Shown: piece after piece, positions 34,339 through 46,200 of the stretch | Position numbering within the stretch: position 1 is the stretch's first letter | Layout: every line of letters begins with the position of its first letter | Origin: Diphasiastrum complanatum | Lineage: Eukaryota > Streptophyta > Lycopodiopsida > Lycopodiales > Lycopodiaceae | Direction: 5' to 3' | Assembly (NCBI GenBank): GCA_029204225.1 | Contig: CM055099.1 | Coordinates: 64,541,614-64,605,613, forward strand | Length of the DNA: 64,000 nt | The notes under the pieces: generated by a model | The model's input: only the letters and a program-made list of their open reading frames with translations | The model's database searches: none | What the model was told of the DNA's origin: nothing | Made by a program: the position numbers and the translations under genes

Positions 34339-34580
34339 TCTAGACCCTCGGAGGCCATTTCGGGATGAAATGTTTAACACTTTTTTCCAAAATGATATAT
34401 AAAAAGCATTCATTGATACAGTACCTTGGAAAGCATTCATTCATATAGTGCCTCAAAAAGCACATAGATGTCCACAAGGCCATAATCAAACAACCTATGT
34501 CTCTACGAGAATATATTTGCAAAAAAAATGCGAGAAAAAGTGCAAAAAATTTGATCCCGAAATGGCTATGGGGGGTCTAG
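34339..34580. mobile_element. MITE-like element 2, same family, 10 bases from element 1
   Basis: Inverted ends: CTAGACCCTCGGAGGCCATT at the left, and CTAGACCCCCCATAGCCATT at the right read on the minus strand, both followed by TCGGGAT. Length is about 242 bases. The interior matches element 1 in order (period about 250 bases), so the pair also appears as a diverged direct repeat. Confidence 0.7.
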
Positions 34581-34584
34581 TGTC

Positions 34585-35130
34585 TGCTGTCGTAAAACCG
34601 TGGGGGCATGAGCGGCAGCGGAAGCTTGAGGATTGAGCGTGGCATGTAGGAATGGAAACGCAACAATTAGCAGCAGAAATATTCAAGTAGAAGAATTCAT
34701 ACAAATTGCGCAAATGAACAATGTAGTAGTGAGACAAAAATTGCACTCTGATTAATATCAACAGTGAGTATAATGGCTTGAAGTAATAACTTCAGCTTGT
34801 TGAGCGTGATAACGCTCGCTACGAAAAAACTCTGATTGAAAGAGAAATTCAATAAACACTTACATAGCTTGATTCAGCTAGTATATATATTTACAAGTGT
34901 CGAGAGAAAAATATCTTATGCCTTAACTGCCATTTACTCCAGTTTTGCATTTGTACGAAGTTGGTAACTGCCCTTAGGATATTTGTGGAGTATTTTAGTA
35001 CCTTATCATGATACAGGAAAATTGAGAAAAAACCATTGATAAAATGTTGGGTATTTTGGAAATCGAAAGCTTATGTCAAAAAGGGTATGATAACTTCTTG
35101 TGATTGAGATGACAATGGCTATTGAGCGCT
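34585..35130. mobile_element. Possible solo LTR related to the inner copia LTRs
   Basis: The order of landmarks parallels 14591-15000: GAGCGGCAGCGGAAGC, AATGTAGTAGTGA, TTGCACTCTGATTA, GAGTATAATGGCTTGAAG, CTTCAGCTTG. Similarity is low and no internal domains adjoin it, so a decayed solo LTR is an inference. Confidence 0.35.
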
Positions 35131-35139
35131 CATCACTGA

Positions 35140-37500
35140 TTGTGTGCTTATCTTATTTTGGGTGGACACACGCACCCAGGTTGTGCACATAGAGGGCTCT
35201 CGCAGCCACACTTCACGTCTTACTACAAGGTGCTTGTCAATAGATTCGACAATTTAACCTTCCATGCTCCCTTGCTTGTAAAATGCTATGATGTCGTCAT
35301 ATCCATTACCAAAAAAAAATTGTCAGATATTACACTTTGATACCCATTCACCCTTATTCTTCCTAGAAAATTGACCTTGCAGCTTTGCAAGAATCATTTC
35401 TATTTTTCACACTAGTAAGGAACGTCCTACCTAGACACCAATCAATCTTAAGCCATTGACCAACTATTTTTCGGCATCAAATAATCAGATCCCTCTAGCC
35501 AAGTTCCAAATAATCAATCTCCTCCTTGCAAAAAGACCCCATACCAACTATGGCAACTTAAGGTTGGGACATGCATATAGTCAATTCCCTGGTTGTGCAT
35601 AAAAATTCATTCTACGAAAAGGAGCCTCCAAGGGACATTAAATGACTGACTTGATCCACAAATTTCTTGAAAACTATCCACAACCCAAACTCCTTGTTAA
35701 TAATAATTGCCCATGTACATTTGAGAAGCTTTGCAACCACAATAGCAAGAATTTTGTTTCTAAGCCAATTGGTTTGGTATAACTAGATACTACTAAAATC
35801 CACTTATGCATTGGAGTATATTTAGACATGCCTAATGGGTTGTGTGTGATCCAACATATCACCTCATCAAGCACATGTTGTCTTATAATTTACCCAACAT
35901 TCAACTTTCCTATCAACATATCTATTAAGGGATGGACTTTCAACAAGCTCTCAATGCCCAATACAACCAAATCGGGGCTGGTGGTATAAGGCTCACCTTA
36001 CTCTTAACCAAGCACACATTGATAGGTACCATCCGTCAAGGATCCCTCTTTCCTTTTTAGACTGGCTTCCTATCTCTGAATGTTTAAAATTCTATACAAG
36101 CAAAATCTTTTTTTATCTTGCTACTAAGGTTCTATGTTTCTATTCACATGCTATGAAATCGCAATGAGATTATCCATTTTATGCAAACCCTACTTGTTGT
36201 TTGCTATAAGTTAAAGAAAAGTATAACACACATTTGCAAGTTGGTATTGCCAAGTTTATTCTTGCCCGTCTATCAAGCCATTACCAGCTTTGCAAGGTCT
36301 ATTAACATCCATAAGATACAAAAGTACAAGATGTGTACGTACAAGTCCATGATCAATGATTATTCTAATTGGCTCGTGCATTTGCAAGCAAAATTTGTAT
36401 TTAACAAAATGAATTTATAGTTGTATTTTTAATATCATGTCGGTCGAGATTCCATCTTGATCAAGTCAAAAGCAAGAAAAGGACACGTCCAAGCTTCATA
36501 CTCTCCAATGTATAGTGATAGGTTTTATTAAACTAAACACTAGAACTAGTGCTTGTGAGAAAGAAAAGTCAAACTCATGTATTAGATCATAACTAAGGAT
36601 CTATGTATGCTCTCATTGAGGATGGAGCTTGGATTCCATGAACTCACCAATTGACTCAAGCGAATTTCTCATAACTCGCATAATTTGGTGAGTTTGAAGG
36701 CCATGTGGTGGAGCTCATACAAACAATATCATTTCACAAGTATCCATACACAACTCCAACTACCTATCCTTTCCATTAGATTTTGAAAAATGATCACCAT
36801 TCTTTTTAGGAGTGCTAAAATGTCCATTAACTACATAGCTTCATTTCATTTCAATATATGTTTCTTCTATGGCACACAATGGGGGAAACACTTTTAAGTG
36901 TGGGAATGTTAAGGCCATACATTCAAGCTTACCTACCAATTAGGTGCACTATTCCCTCCAAAAGAGTTGCCTAAATTACTATTCAAATTATGCATTAGGG
37001 TTTCTTAGAAGGTTCATTTAAGGTTTCCCCAAAGACAAAAAGTGCAAATTAAGGCCACTGCTATCTCATTAGGTAGTGCACCGCAGATGAGGTGCTGCAC
37101 AGGTCCCGCACTGGTCCCACACCATCCAATGGAAGATAAAAAAAATTTCTCCTCTCCCTTACCGAAGGCTTAGCCCCATTCATCACCATTGCATTGCATG
37201 GAGTGCGGCCAGGACTGCAGGTGCCCTGGGGAGGTGCACTCATGTATTTGCTTTCTTAATTTTCTGTCGATAGTATGTATGCGGTGTTTCTTGCTAATAC
37301 TTATTTGATAGCTTTTGATTGTTGAGATGCTTGGGCTCTTTGCATGAGAACTCAACTACATTGCTTTTAAGGCCTTGTATAATGATTGTGATTAGTGATC
37401 TTGTGTAATCTAATAAAGAGGATTGTTAATTGTTCAAAAATTATAGTTTCCTTATTCATTTCATATAGTGCCATGTTTGTGATAAGGATTTTCTACCTTT
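35140..37500. other. No gene recognised
   Basis: A short plus-strand string at about 36020 (GTIRQGSLFPF) resembles the LINE reverse-transcriptase 'RQGDPLSP' box, but nothing around it supports this. The remainder is AT-rich and non-coding as far as can be seen. Confidence 0.4.
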
Positions 37501-37519
37501 TTTTTTTGAGATTTTACCC

Positions 37520-38278
37520 AATTCTCGAGAAAAATCTTCCAACCTATGAAGAGTTAGGTGGATTGCTTTTGGAGGAAGAACAACGTCAAGAGAACTTGAG
37601 TCATCGCAACAAGGGATTGATCAAGCTCTTGCAGTCAAGGGACGTGGTGGTAGATTTGGTCGTGGAAGACACCAATCAAGAGGTGGAAACTCAAATCGTG
37701 GATCATTCCAACAATTTCAAGAACAATCCAATGATGGACCAAATCGAGGCAATTGGAATCAAGGCCGAGGTCAAGGACACGACTATTCTAGGCAAAATAA
37801 ACCTGGAATTTGTAGGTATTGCAACAAACCTGGCCACTGGGAGCGTGAATGCTTCAAGAAATAGAAGGAGATGGAACAAAGAAAAGACAAAGGGCAAGTG
37901 GAAAATTATGCTAATCAACATCAATTTGATAATTATTATTATGAAAATAATTATACTGATCAACATCAATACGATGATGATCAATATGAAGATGATATAG
38001 GTGAGAGCTCAAAATTGTTCATTACAACATTAATGACAAGTGATGAAATCAAGGATACCTGTTATATTGATAGTAGTGCATCCAAGTACATGACTTCAAG
38101 AAAAGAGTGGTTTTCAGAACCCAAGGAAACTCACAATGGTGATGAAGTTGGACAAGCCGATGACAAATTGCTATTTGTTAAAGGAGTTGGAGTGGTACCA
38201 GTGAAGTTAGCCAGCGGGAAGATAAAGCGGATAAGCAATGTGCAATATGTACTTGGCTTAGCTAACAATTTCCTATAA
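37520..38278 (+). pseudogene. Copia gag end, zinc knuckle and protease
   Basis: The plus strand reads LPTYEELGGLLLEEEQRQEN (gag end), then after a frameshift at about 37615 a Gly/Arg-rich segment, and ICRYCNKPGHWERECFKK (intact CX2CX4HX4C knuckle) ending at TAG at about 37862. From 37871 another open stretch of 135 codons holds DTCYIDSSASKYMTSRKEWF, the protease site with D-S-S in place of D-S-G, and NVQYVLGLANNFL. Coding stops at 38276, so integrase and RT are missing. Confidence 0.85.
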
Positions 38279-38289
38279 AAAATCAGGAG

Positions 38290-39510
38290 AGATGTCTTCC
38301 ATCCTAGCATTCACCGAGATGACAAGATGAGATATCTTTTGCCATACTATAGCTTGCACCTATGGAAAGAAAATTTATACAAATCACGCAATGAAACTGA
38401 AAAGTATAAGAACAAACGGTGATAGATGACCATTCCTCTTATAGACTAAAAGGACACTCACTTCACTTATTGGATGAAGTAATTTATGATAATTTGATTT
38501 TTGATGATTGTGGAAAAAAGCATGGAAAAAATAACGGAATTTAAAATTTGAGAAATTGAGATTATGCTCTTCAAACCTTTTTCTAAGAACGATGTCTTTT
38601 TTATTCCTACAATGACTATGCAATCATATATGCTTTTTTTTTTTTTTTTTTTCATTATTGATGTGTGGTTCATATTACCCTTAATAATTGACAAACTGAA
38701 AATGACACAAAAAATTCAATCCCTAATGTCCCACATATAGAACATGTTACGAAGTGCATTCCCTCTTACACCTTTGAAGCTTATTATTCTTAAACAATAT
38801 CATGCTTAAATGGTTTAGGAAGCCATGTTAATGCATTGCTCCATCTAGTTTAGGACAACTAGGAAGAAATCTATTTGAATCACTTAAACTATACATCCAA
38901 CATTTTCCTTTCTTGATCAGATTATAAGATAGAAACTAAGTTCTTTGAGCATCAAGAAGTGAGGAGTTGAGACACTTTTAACATCTTGATAACTAGGCAA
39001 GAATGTAGATTTAATTACTCCACATTTAGATCCATTGAAACAAGTTGATAATTCATGAACATACAATAACAAGTTACAAGAACAAATGGCATTTTATTGT
39101 AGATTTTGGAAAAATGAGTACGATGCCAAGATAATGAGCTCTCCTTCTGCTCTTTATCTCACATTCTTCTCCTCAAAAAAATGAAAACAAAGACCTTGAA
39201 AAATATTAGAGGATTTCTCTCTTTCTCCAGTAACAATCATTGTTTTGCACATGCTTCTAGCACAAGCAAGTACACTTCACAAAGTCAATTAACATTCCAT
39301 AGCCTATTGCTGCTTTGTTAGCATTTAAGCTGTCTCTAAGGAGGAGCTAACAACAAGAAGACCGTGTATACATCATCATAGATGCAAATTATGGACATAG
39401 TTGCGTATCGGAGATGTATTCATCTTCAAGCATCCAAATCGTTGTTACAAGAACATAGATAAATCATCCTACATGCAAAATATGGCTCAAGGATAGATTG
39501 GAGATGTATT
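38290..39510. other. No gene recognised; includes a 16-18 base poly-T at about 38634
   Basis: AT-rich sequence between a copia fragment and the last exon of the Agenet gene on the minus strand. The right end is presumably its 3' UTR or downstream flank. Confidence 0.5.
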
Positions 39511-39515
39511 CATCT

Positions 39516-40192
39516 TCAAGAATCCAAGATTTCAACCTTTCTTTTCTTTTGACTTGATAATCTCAACTCTTGTGAACCTTCAATTTCCCTCTGCAATCTT
39601 TTCTCTGAAGATACATCATCATTGTGCAGTTTTCCACTTGATTCTGGCATACTTGTTTCCTCGCAAATAATGGACACATATCCTTTTACAAATGAGCGCA
39701 ACTCTTTCCAAGCAGGAAGACTTTTCTGCTCAGCCTTCTTCTCATCTGCAGTTTCAAAGCTTTGATGTGAAAAATGTTGTAGATAAAGTAAATGGTTTTC
39801 AGACAGTTCATTTTCATTGTATTAGTGATACCATTAGGCTATTTATACAGTCATCGTCATCAGACTTTACACAATATTAGATGAACAGATCAAGCTTCTC
39901 ATGTAAGAAACTGAAGGATGACAATGCAAGAACAAAATTTTCAACTACCAATATAAAACTACCAGACTGAAGGATGTGTCTCGCAACTAAGGTTGGAGGA
40001 ATTGAGCTCTTGACAAGTGAATTACAAAATATAATATGAACATTGAATACATAAATATGGCTAACTTCCTTTTGTAGCTCTCATCAAATTTGGGAAAATA
40101 AGGAATGAGATTCATTCTTCAACTGATTGGTGGACAAACACTAGCATCTTGCATAGTGGATTCTATCCCTTAAAGGTGAAATATCAGCATAC

Positions 40193-40269
<77 letters not shown>

Positions 40270-43200
40270 GTTGGATGGTATAAAAACCTATACATAGCCT
40301 CAGAGGTGGGGCCCAAGTAATCTCCATCTCACTATAACCTTTAACGGAGGTAAACTTGTAGTCTTAAACTATTTCTTTTTTGTCTCAACACATGGAAAAG
40401 AATATGCCATCAACAAATCCTTCGAGCATCTATCAAGAGAGTTTTAGCATGCTTCTACTTGAACCACCCCTTAACATGAGATATTACTTCTATTATCAAT
40501 AGATGGGCATGACGTGAAGTAATACCTTAGTGAAAAAAGTTGTACATAAATTGCAATTCAATTAACCTTTGAAAAAAAAAACTGGGCCATTCACTTATAC
40601 AAAGCCTAAAATATCTCAAGTATTCCAACACCTCACACTTCAATGAACAGCACAAGATAAGTTTTAATTTGGACAAACATAGTTCTTTCTAGAAATATTG
40701 TATAGCTTAAGAACTAAGACCAAGAAGATGAGCTTAGATAAGAACCTGCTATTGTTTCGAATTCCTTTTCAAATGTGGTCAAACGACACTCTCCATTCCC
40801 AACTTTAGATTCCTCAATAGCGGAAGACCCAATTTGCTTTTTGATATTTAGTACTTCTATTTTTGCTGAACTTAGTTGTAACCCTTCAGATGATAGCACC
40901 TGGATGAACAATTCTTATGAGTTCTTGTTACACGCAGACATGTCTATATGAGAGAGAACGGCAACTATGCATAAAGTAACAAAAACTTGCAAAGGTTAGC
41001 CTTTCAACGAATCTGACCAATCAATAGCTACTGCCGCAGGCAGTATCATAAATTCAGGAGATTTTTGTTTAACTATACTTGAAACGCTACACCAAACTCA
41101 GACCTAGTTGGCTGTTAAAGCCACGGCCCACATAGCAAATATATTTTCAAACCCTATTTTACAGTCTGGAAACCACACAAAGAGAGCAAATTGGTTACTC
41201 AAAAGCTTGTTAGCCACAACCACTGCTTAGGGGAAAGATTCTGCCCACAAAAAAGGGTTGCAGTGCATTATTGGGATCCAATCTGTACACAATGACCATG
41301 ATCCACATGCTGTTGTTTCTGTTTCTAAGAAAATGCATCATTAAATTCTTGGAGTCTTGTCCACAGGACTCTAACAATGAGTTATAGATCACTTCTTTTA
41401 AAAGTCATGAATTTTAACTGAAATCATGCTCCCTGAACATCATTAGCACCACCACATTAAGAATGTAGCAACCTTTGGAGTTATATTTATGTTCTACATT
41501 TTTGCATCTTCAGCAGACACGGTGCAATCACACCACATTAATACATACTCAGATGTACATAATTACATCTTGCTGCCATTTGTCTCTAGTTGATTAAGGT
41601 GCCAGACGCAAATCGCAATTAGAAGCAGAAAAACCTAGTTTACTCCTTATCTTGGTGAGTAATGAAAATCATATTGTTACTCTTCTGTGTTGTTGACAGC
41701 CCAAGGCAAGTTTCAAGAATAGGTTTGTCTCAAATGGCAGGTCTTGACTGTGAACTCATTTTGCAAAGAAAATCTCAAGATAATTTACCTCGCCTGATTT
41801 TGTAACCACATTGAGTGTTGCTGCCTAGATTGATGGGGTCGAACCAGCATTCACTTTATCCCTCATTTGTTGTTTTTCTCAAAACCAAAGAATAAAACAC
41901 GCATTACAATTGATACAAAAAGTTCTAAAGGAATAGTGTCTATTTGGAAAGTTAATGGCACTGTTGGTACAATTCTGTATTGCAAAGTTTTAGATTTGGC
42001 AGTGAACAATTTGGCTCTCTCACTAAACTATTTACCGTTTTGTGTTTTCTGCTCCAAGTAGCACTCTGCTGATACAACAGGACCGCATCATATAGAGGCC
42101 ATATTGAGAGGATCTCAAAAGCAAATAAAATGAGGTTATATGGTAGCCAGATGAACCATGAGTAAAAAGAATAGCTAAATAGATTAAGGTTACCTAAGTT
42201 CCAAGTACATGAGCTAGCTACAAAAATCAATAAGTGATCTGCCAGTGACAACAAACAGTTTTCACTACCACGATATTCCAAATTCTTACTAAAATATTCC
42301 CATACATGAAACTCGCGGTAGGCTAAGTCTATGTAGCAGCCATTTCATTCACCCCTAACCAAGCAAATACGGGCAAGAAGGATTGAAACTAACCTGAGAA
42401 GTAGGAGTGCACCAGTTGTGCTTCTCAGTCCACACAAATGACGGTCGGAGAGCATTCAAGTGAGCTGGGTAGACTCCTTCTTCACCCATGGGCGACTTTG
42501 GAAGGCTAACCTGCCCAAAGATGTGAGCAAATCTAAATTATTCTTAAACTTGTAAATTGGGAAGTCCTTTCCTACCAGCAAACATGATGATACAGCTATG
42601 GCAATCTGATAATTCTAGAGCAAACAACTTAATTCAAATACTTCAGCATGCCCCCTAATATGAAATCCTTAACTGTTCTGAATCACAGTTTTGGAATGAC
42701 TTCAATACACTGAAAATGCTCGTCAGAACATAGTTCCTGATAGAGAGTGCATAAACTATAATGAAATATAATGGGAGTTTCAAAATGTAAACTAAAGACA
42801 GGTTGCCATTCAAAGGCTTATTACACAAGGGACAGACCACCCTTAAATGTCCAAAGTCTGTTTGAAATTCGTATCTTAAACCCAAATAAAGAGAAGAACC
42901 ACCAATGCAGACACAAGATCACATTCTGATGCAGCAATCCAGAAGTACAGCGATCTAAACATGGTACAAAGGCAACAAGTTTAAAATGCTAAATGATCAT
43001 CAAAATCAGCAAGTTAAAAATATTTCTTTTATGAAACACAAACAACAGCTGTAAATGATTATTTTTATGAAATCCCCATAATTCAGCACATTCATACAAC
43101 ATAAAGGTTGGTCAATAAAGGACAAAACAGCATTTGGATAGTAAGTGTAAAGCTCCTTATACACCTTATCAAGCATGGGGTGCATGCTACATTAAAGGTG

Positions 43201-46200
43201 ATGCACTGGCAGAATTTGCTGAAATAAAGGGAGCTGGTGTTCCGAGTCAGGCAAATATTCGTGTATGATGGTGCCAGTTTATCATATTGCTCAAGTCGCT
43301 TTGCCCAGATACTGCATAACTGATAGCAGTCAAGAATAATAATAAGGCTAAACAATTACTGCTCTGCAATTTCTGTACAGTGCATTACCGTGAATGAAAA
43401 TTATTAAGTTACTATTACCAGGTGTATATCATCTCTAAAATGTGCTGTTGAACCCTTTATGAGCCTCCCTAATCGGTCGGATCTAGACGGCAAAGAATGG
43501 GTTTTGGATCTCCAACCGGGTGAGTAGTCGTGTAGTATCGGGCTTCGATCCAATGGGAAGAGAGTAAACACGGTGATAGGAGTGGGAATCTAGGTTTGCT
43601 AAGGTTGTCAATCTTAGCTTATTCTAGAATATTCCATGTTGTTCCCAGAATCAAACAACATGTGCATCATTTCTTTAGAAAAAACTCAGATTGAAGTAGC
43701 AACATTTCAACCCAACATCCGAATGTGATGCCACAAGGTCTCAAAAAATCCTGATTTGGCATCTATGCCAAAACTATTTTTGTGAAAGTGATTGATTTAC
43801 TCATTTCCAGCGAGTCATAGTTGTGGTGTCTAGAAGTACCATTCATGTTGCCTTGTATCACCTTTCACCGAACACTCATGATCCACCCCGCCGTAGGATC
43901 CAATCCAGATCCACCCTCCATGCCCTCGCTTCAACCATCCTGGCTATGCACATGCACACTACCATCCACCAGCTCCTAGGTAGATAGCATGAATGGTAAC
44001 TGAGATCTCCTCCCCTTTTATACCTATATGTTATTAATTATTTCTATCAAATCATATAGCTAATAAACAAGTAGATTTATGACAGTGTTATACCACGATG
44101 TGGCTATGTGGAGTTTCCCACTTTCTCATTTCTTCCCCCCCCCCCCCCCCCCCCCTTTTTTTTTTTTTTTGGAGGGGGGGGGGGGTTGTTATTGTTTTGT
44201 GGGTAGAAAACTTATGAACAGGTCAAATCTTTTTCAATTAAATTGAAGTTTGTGTTAGAAAGTGTCAAGGCTATAGCCCTTGCACAACACTCTAGGAACA
44301 CAAATGGACGGGTAACTCAGTGGTAGAGCACCCCACCGGAATGGGGGAGGTCCTAGGTTCAATCCCTAGCCCGACCACACACACCAAGTGTAAAAACTTT
44401 TCACATGGTTTCACAGCCATGGTTGTGGGTGTGGTCTAGGCGGGCGATAGCTAAAAAGGGCTATGCCTTGAGGGGGAGTGTTAGAAAGTGTCAAGGCTAT
44501 AGCCCTTGCAAAACGCTCTAGGAACACAAATGGACGGGTAGCTCAGTGGTAGAGCAGCCCACCGGAATGGGGGAGTTCCTAGGTTCAATCCCTAGCCCGC
44601 GACCACACACACCAATTGTAAAAACTTTTCACACTTTGAATTGAGTGTGAGCCACCAAGTAGGATATAGTATTCCAAGTTAAAATGCCATATTGTGAGGT
44701 TTCTTAGTTAGCAAGGAAATGGCTAAACTATCACCCATAAGTTATGAAAGACTATAACAAACACACCTTTGAAACACTTCATGGTTTGAAAACTGCAAAC
44801 ATGATTGCACAAATGGCATTGCTTTGTATCTGGCACTTCCATACACAGCATTGAGGTTAATCAAATTTTCAATTACACATCGATTAAATAAGTATGAACA
44901 TTGCTTTTTGTAGAAGAAAAGCCAAAACTTTACTTGTAACAAACTTTTTTTGCTATATTATTACAGTTATTGAATTTATCAAAACCTCTAAATATCCAAG
45001 CATAAACTGATCACATGAGCTTCCAGAGGAACAACAATATTGAATACTAACACTCTTATTGACAAAACAGCTTTAATACTCAAGCTTTATGAGTAATCTG
45101 ATTCATATATCGATTGAAAAGAGCAATTAAGATAACCAAAATTTAAATGCATCACCAAAAATTCTACACATAAGGGTTATAAGGCTGCACCTCTACAGTT
45201 TGACTGTCAATCATCTTCGTTATTGTAGCTATCCACCAACAATCATTACACCACCAATCAACTAGGTCACCAACCTTCCACGTATCAGTGACAACTACAA
45301 TATCAGTAGACTTTTTGTAGTCACCACTATCGAAAGTATGCTTTCGAACCACGGCAGGTGGCAAAGGGCGTATCATTCTCTCCAAAATTTTCTCAGCAGA
45401 TCTACGAGTCTGTGGATTGACTTGAAACTCCTGAGTCCAATGCATGTCTACAAGCATGGGTACACACAATACAATACTGAAATCTTGCAAGGGGTTTAAG
45501 GCTACAGAAAAATTGTCAAAATTCAAACATAAATGCTACAACTACATTTCTAACTTTGCAAAAACATTCTCAAATAAGGCTACAGAAATATTGTCAAAAT
45601 TCAAACATTAATGCTAAAACAACATTTCTAACTTTGCAAAAACATTCTCAAACCTCCCATATGTGAACAAGGTTATAAAACCAAAAAATAATGCCTAAAA
45701 CATGAACATGTGTCCTTTTTAAGAAGCATCACAAGGTAACACAAGGAAAATCTGTTATGTATTGTGAGCATTATACCACACAACATAATGAGTACAGCCA
45801 TATGGTGGAATGTACTAGCATCTCCACAACAAAAACATTCATCAGTCTAGAAATCATCAAAGCAACTACTTAAATATGATCTTAGATTAGGTGTAAGCTC
45901 AAAGAGGTGCTAACCCACAAAAAAAACATATGCTACATTTGTCACTTACCCAGTATGTTCAGCAAAGATCATTTGGCAGTATAATGACGTCCTCTAAGCA
46001 AATCAACTGTAAAAACTCACATCTAACTCTCTAGGAATAGGAATGAAAGCTTACTCCACTCTAATTGACTAAGCATATTAAGGAACTAAAGGCCTATATA
46101 TTCTGTTTGGGCCCCAAATTAGGGATGGTTCTACGCCTCACTGTTTGACGCCTAATAATAAGCATATCACTAATATATAACTTTGATCAATGCCAATTTC

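Noticed and set aside
35930-36090. LINE reverse transcriptase, from a RQGSLFPF string on the plus strand.
   Set aside because: Only one short box matches. No flanking LINE motifs or open frame support it.
43440-44000. GC-richer island with CGGTCGGATC and CCACCCTCCATGCC strings, considered as a gene or element end.
   Set aside because: No open frame or terminal repeat could be supported.
44306-44376. Possible functional tRNA gene (anticodon CGG, Pro).
   Set aside because: The anticodon loop is six bases, the D stem is mismatched in copy 1, and the sequence sits inside a repeated unit, so a SINE is more likely.
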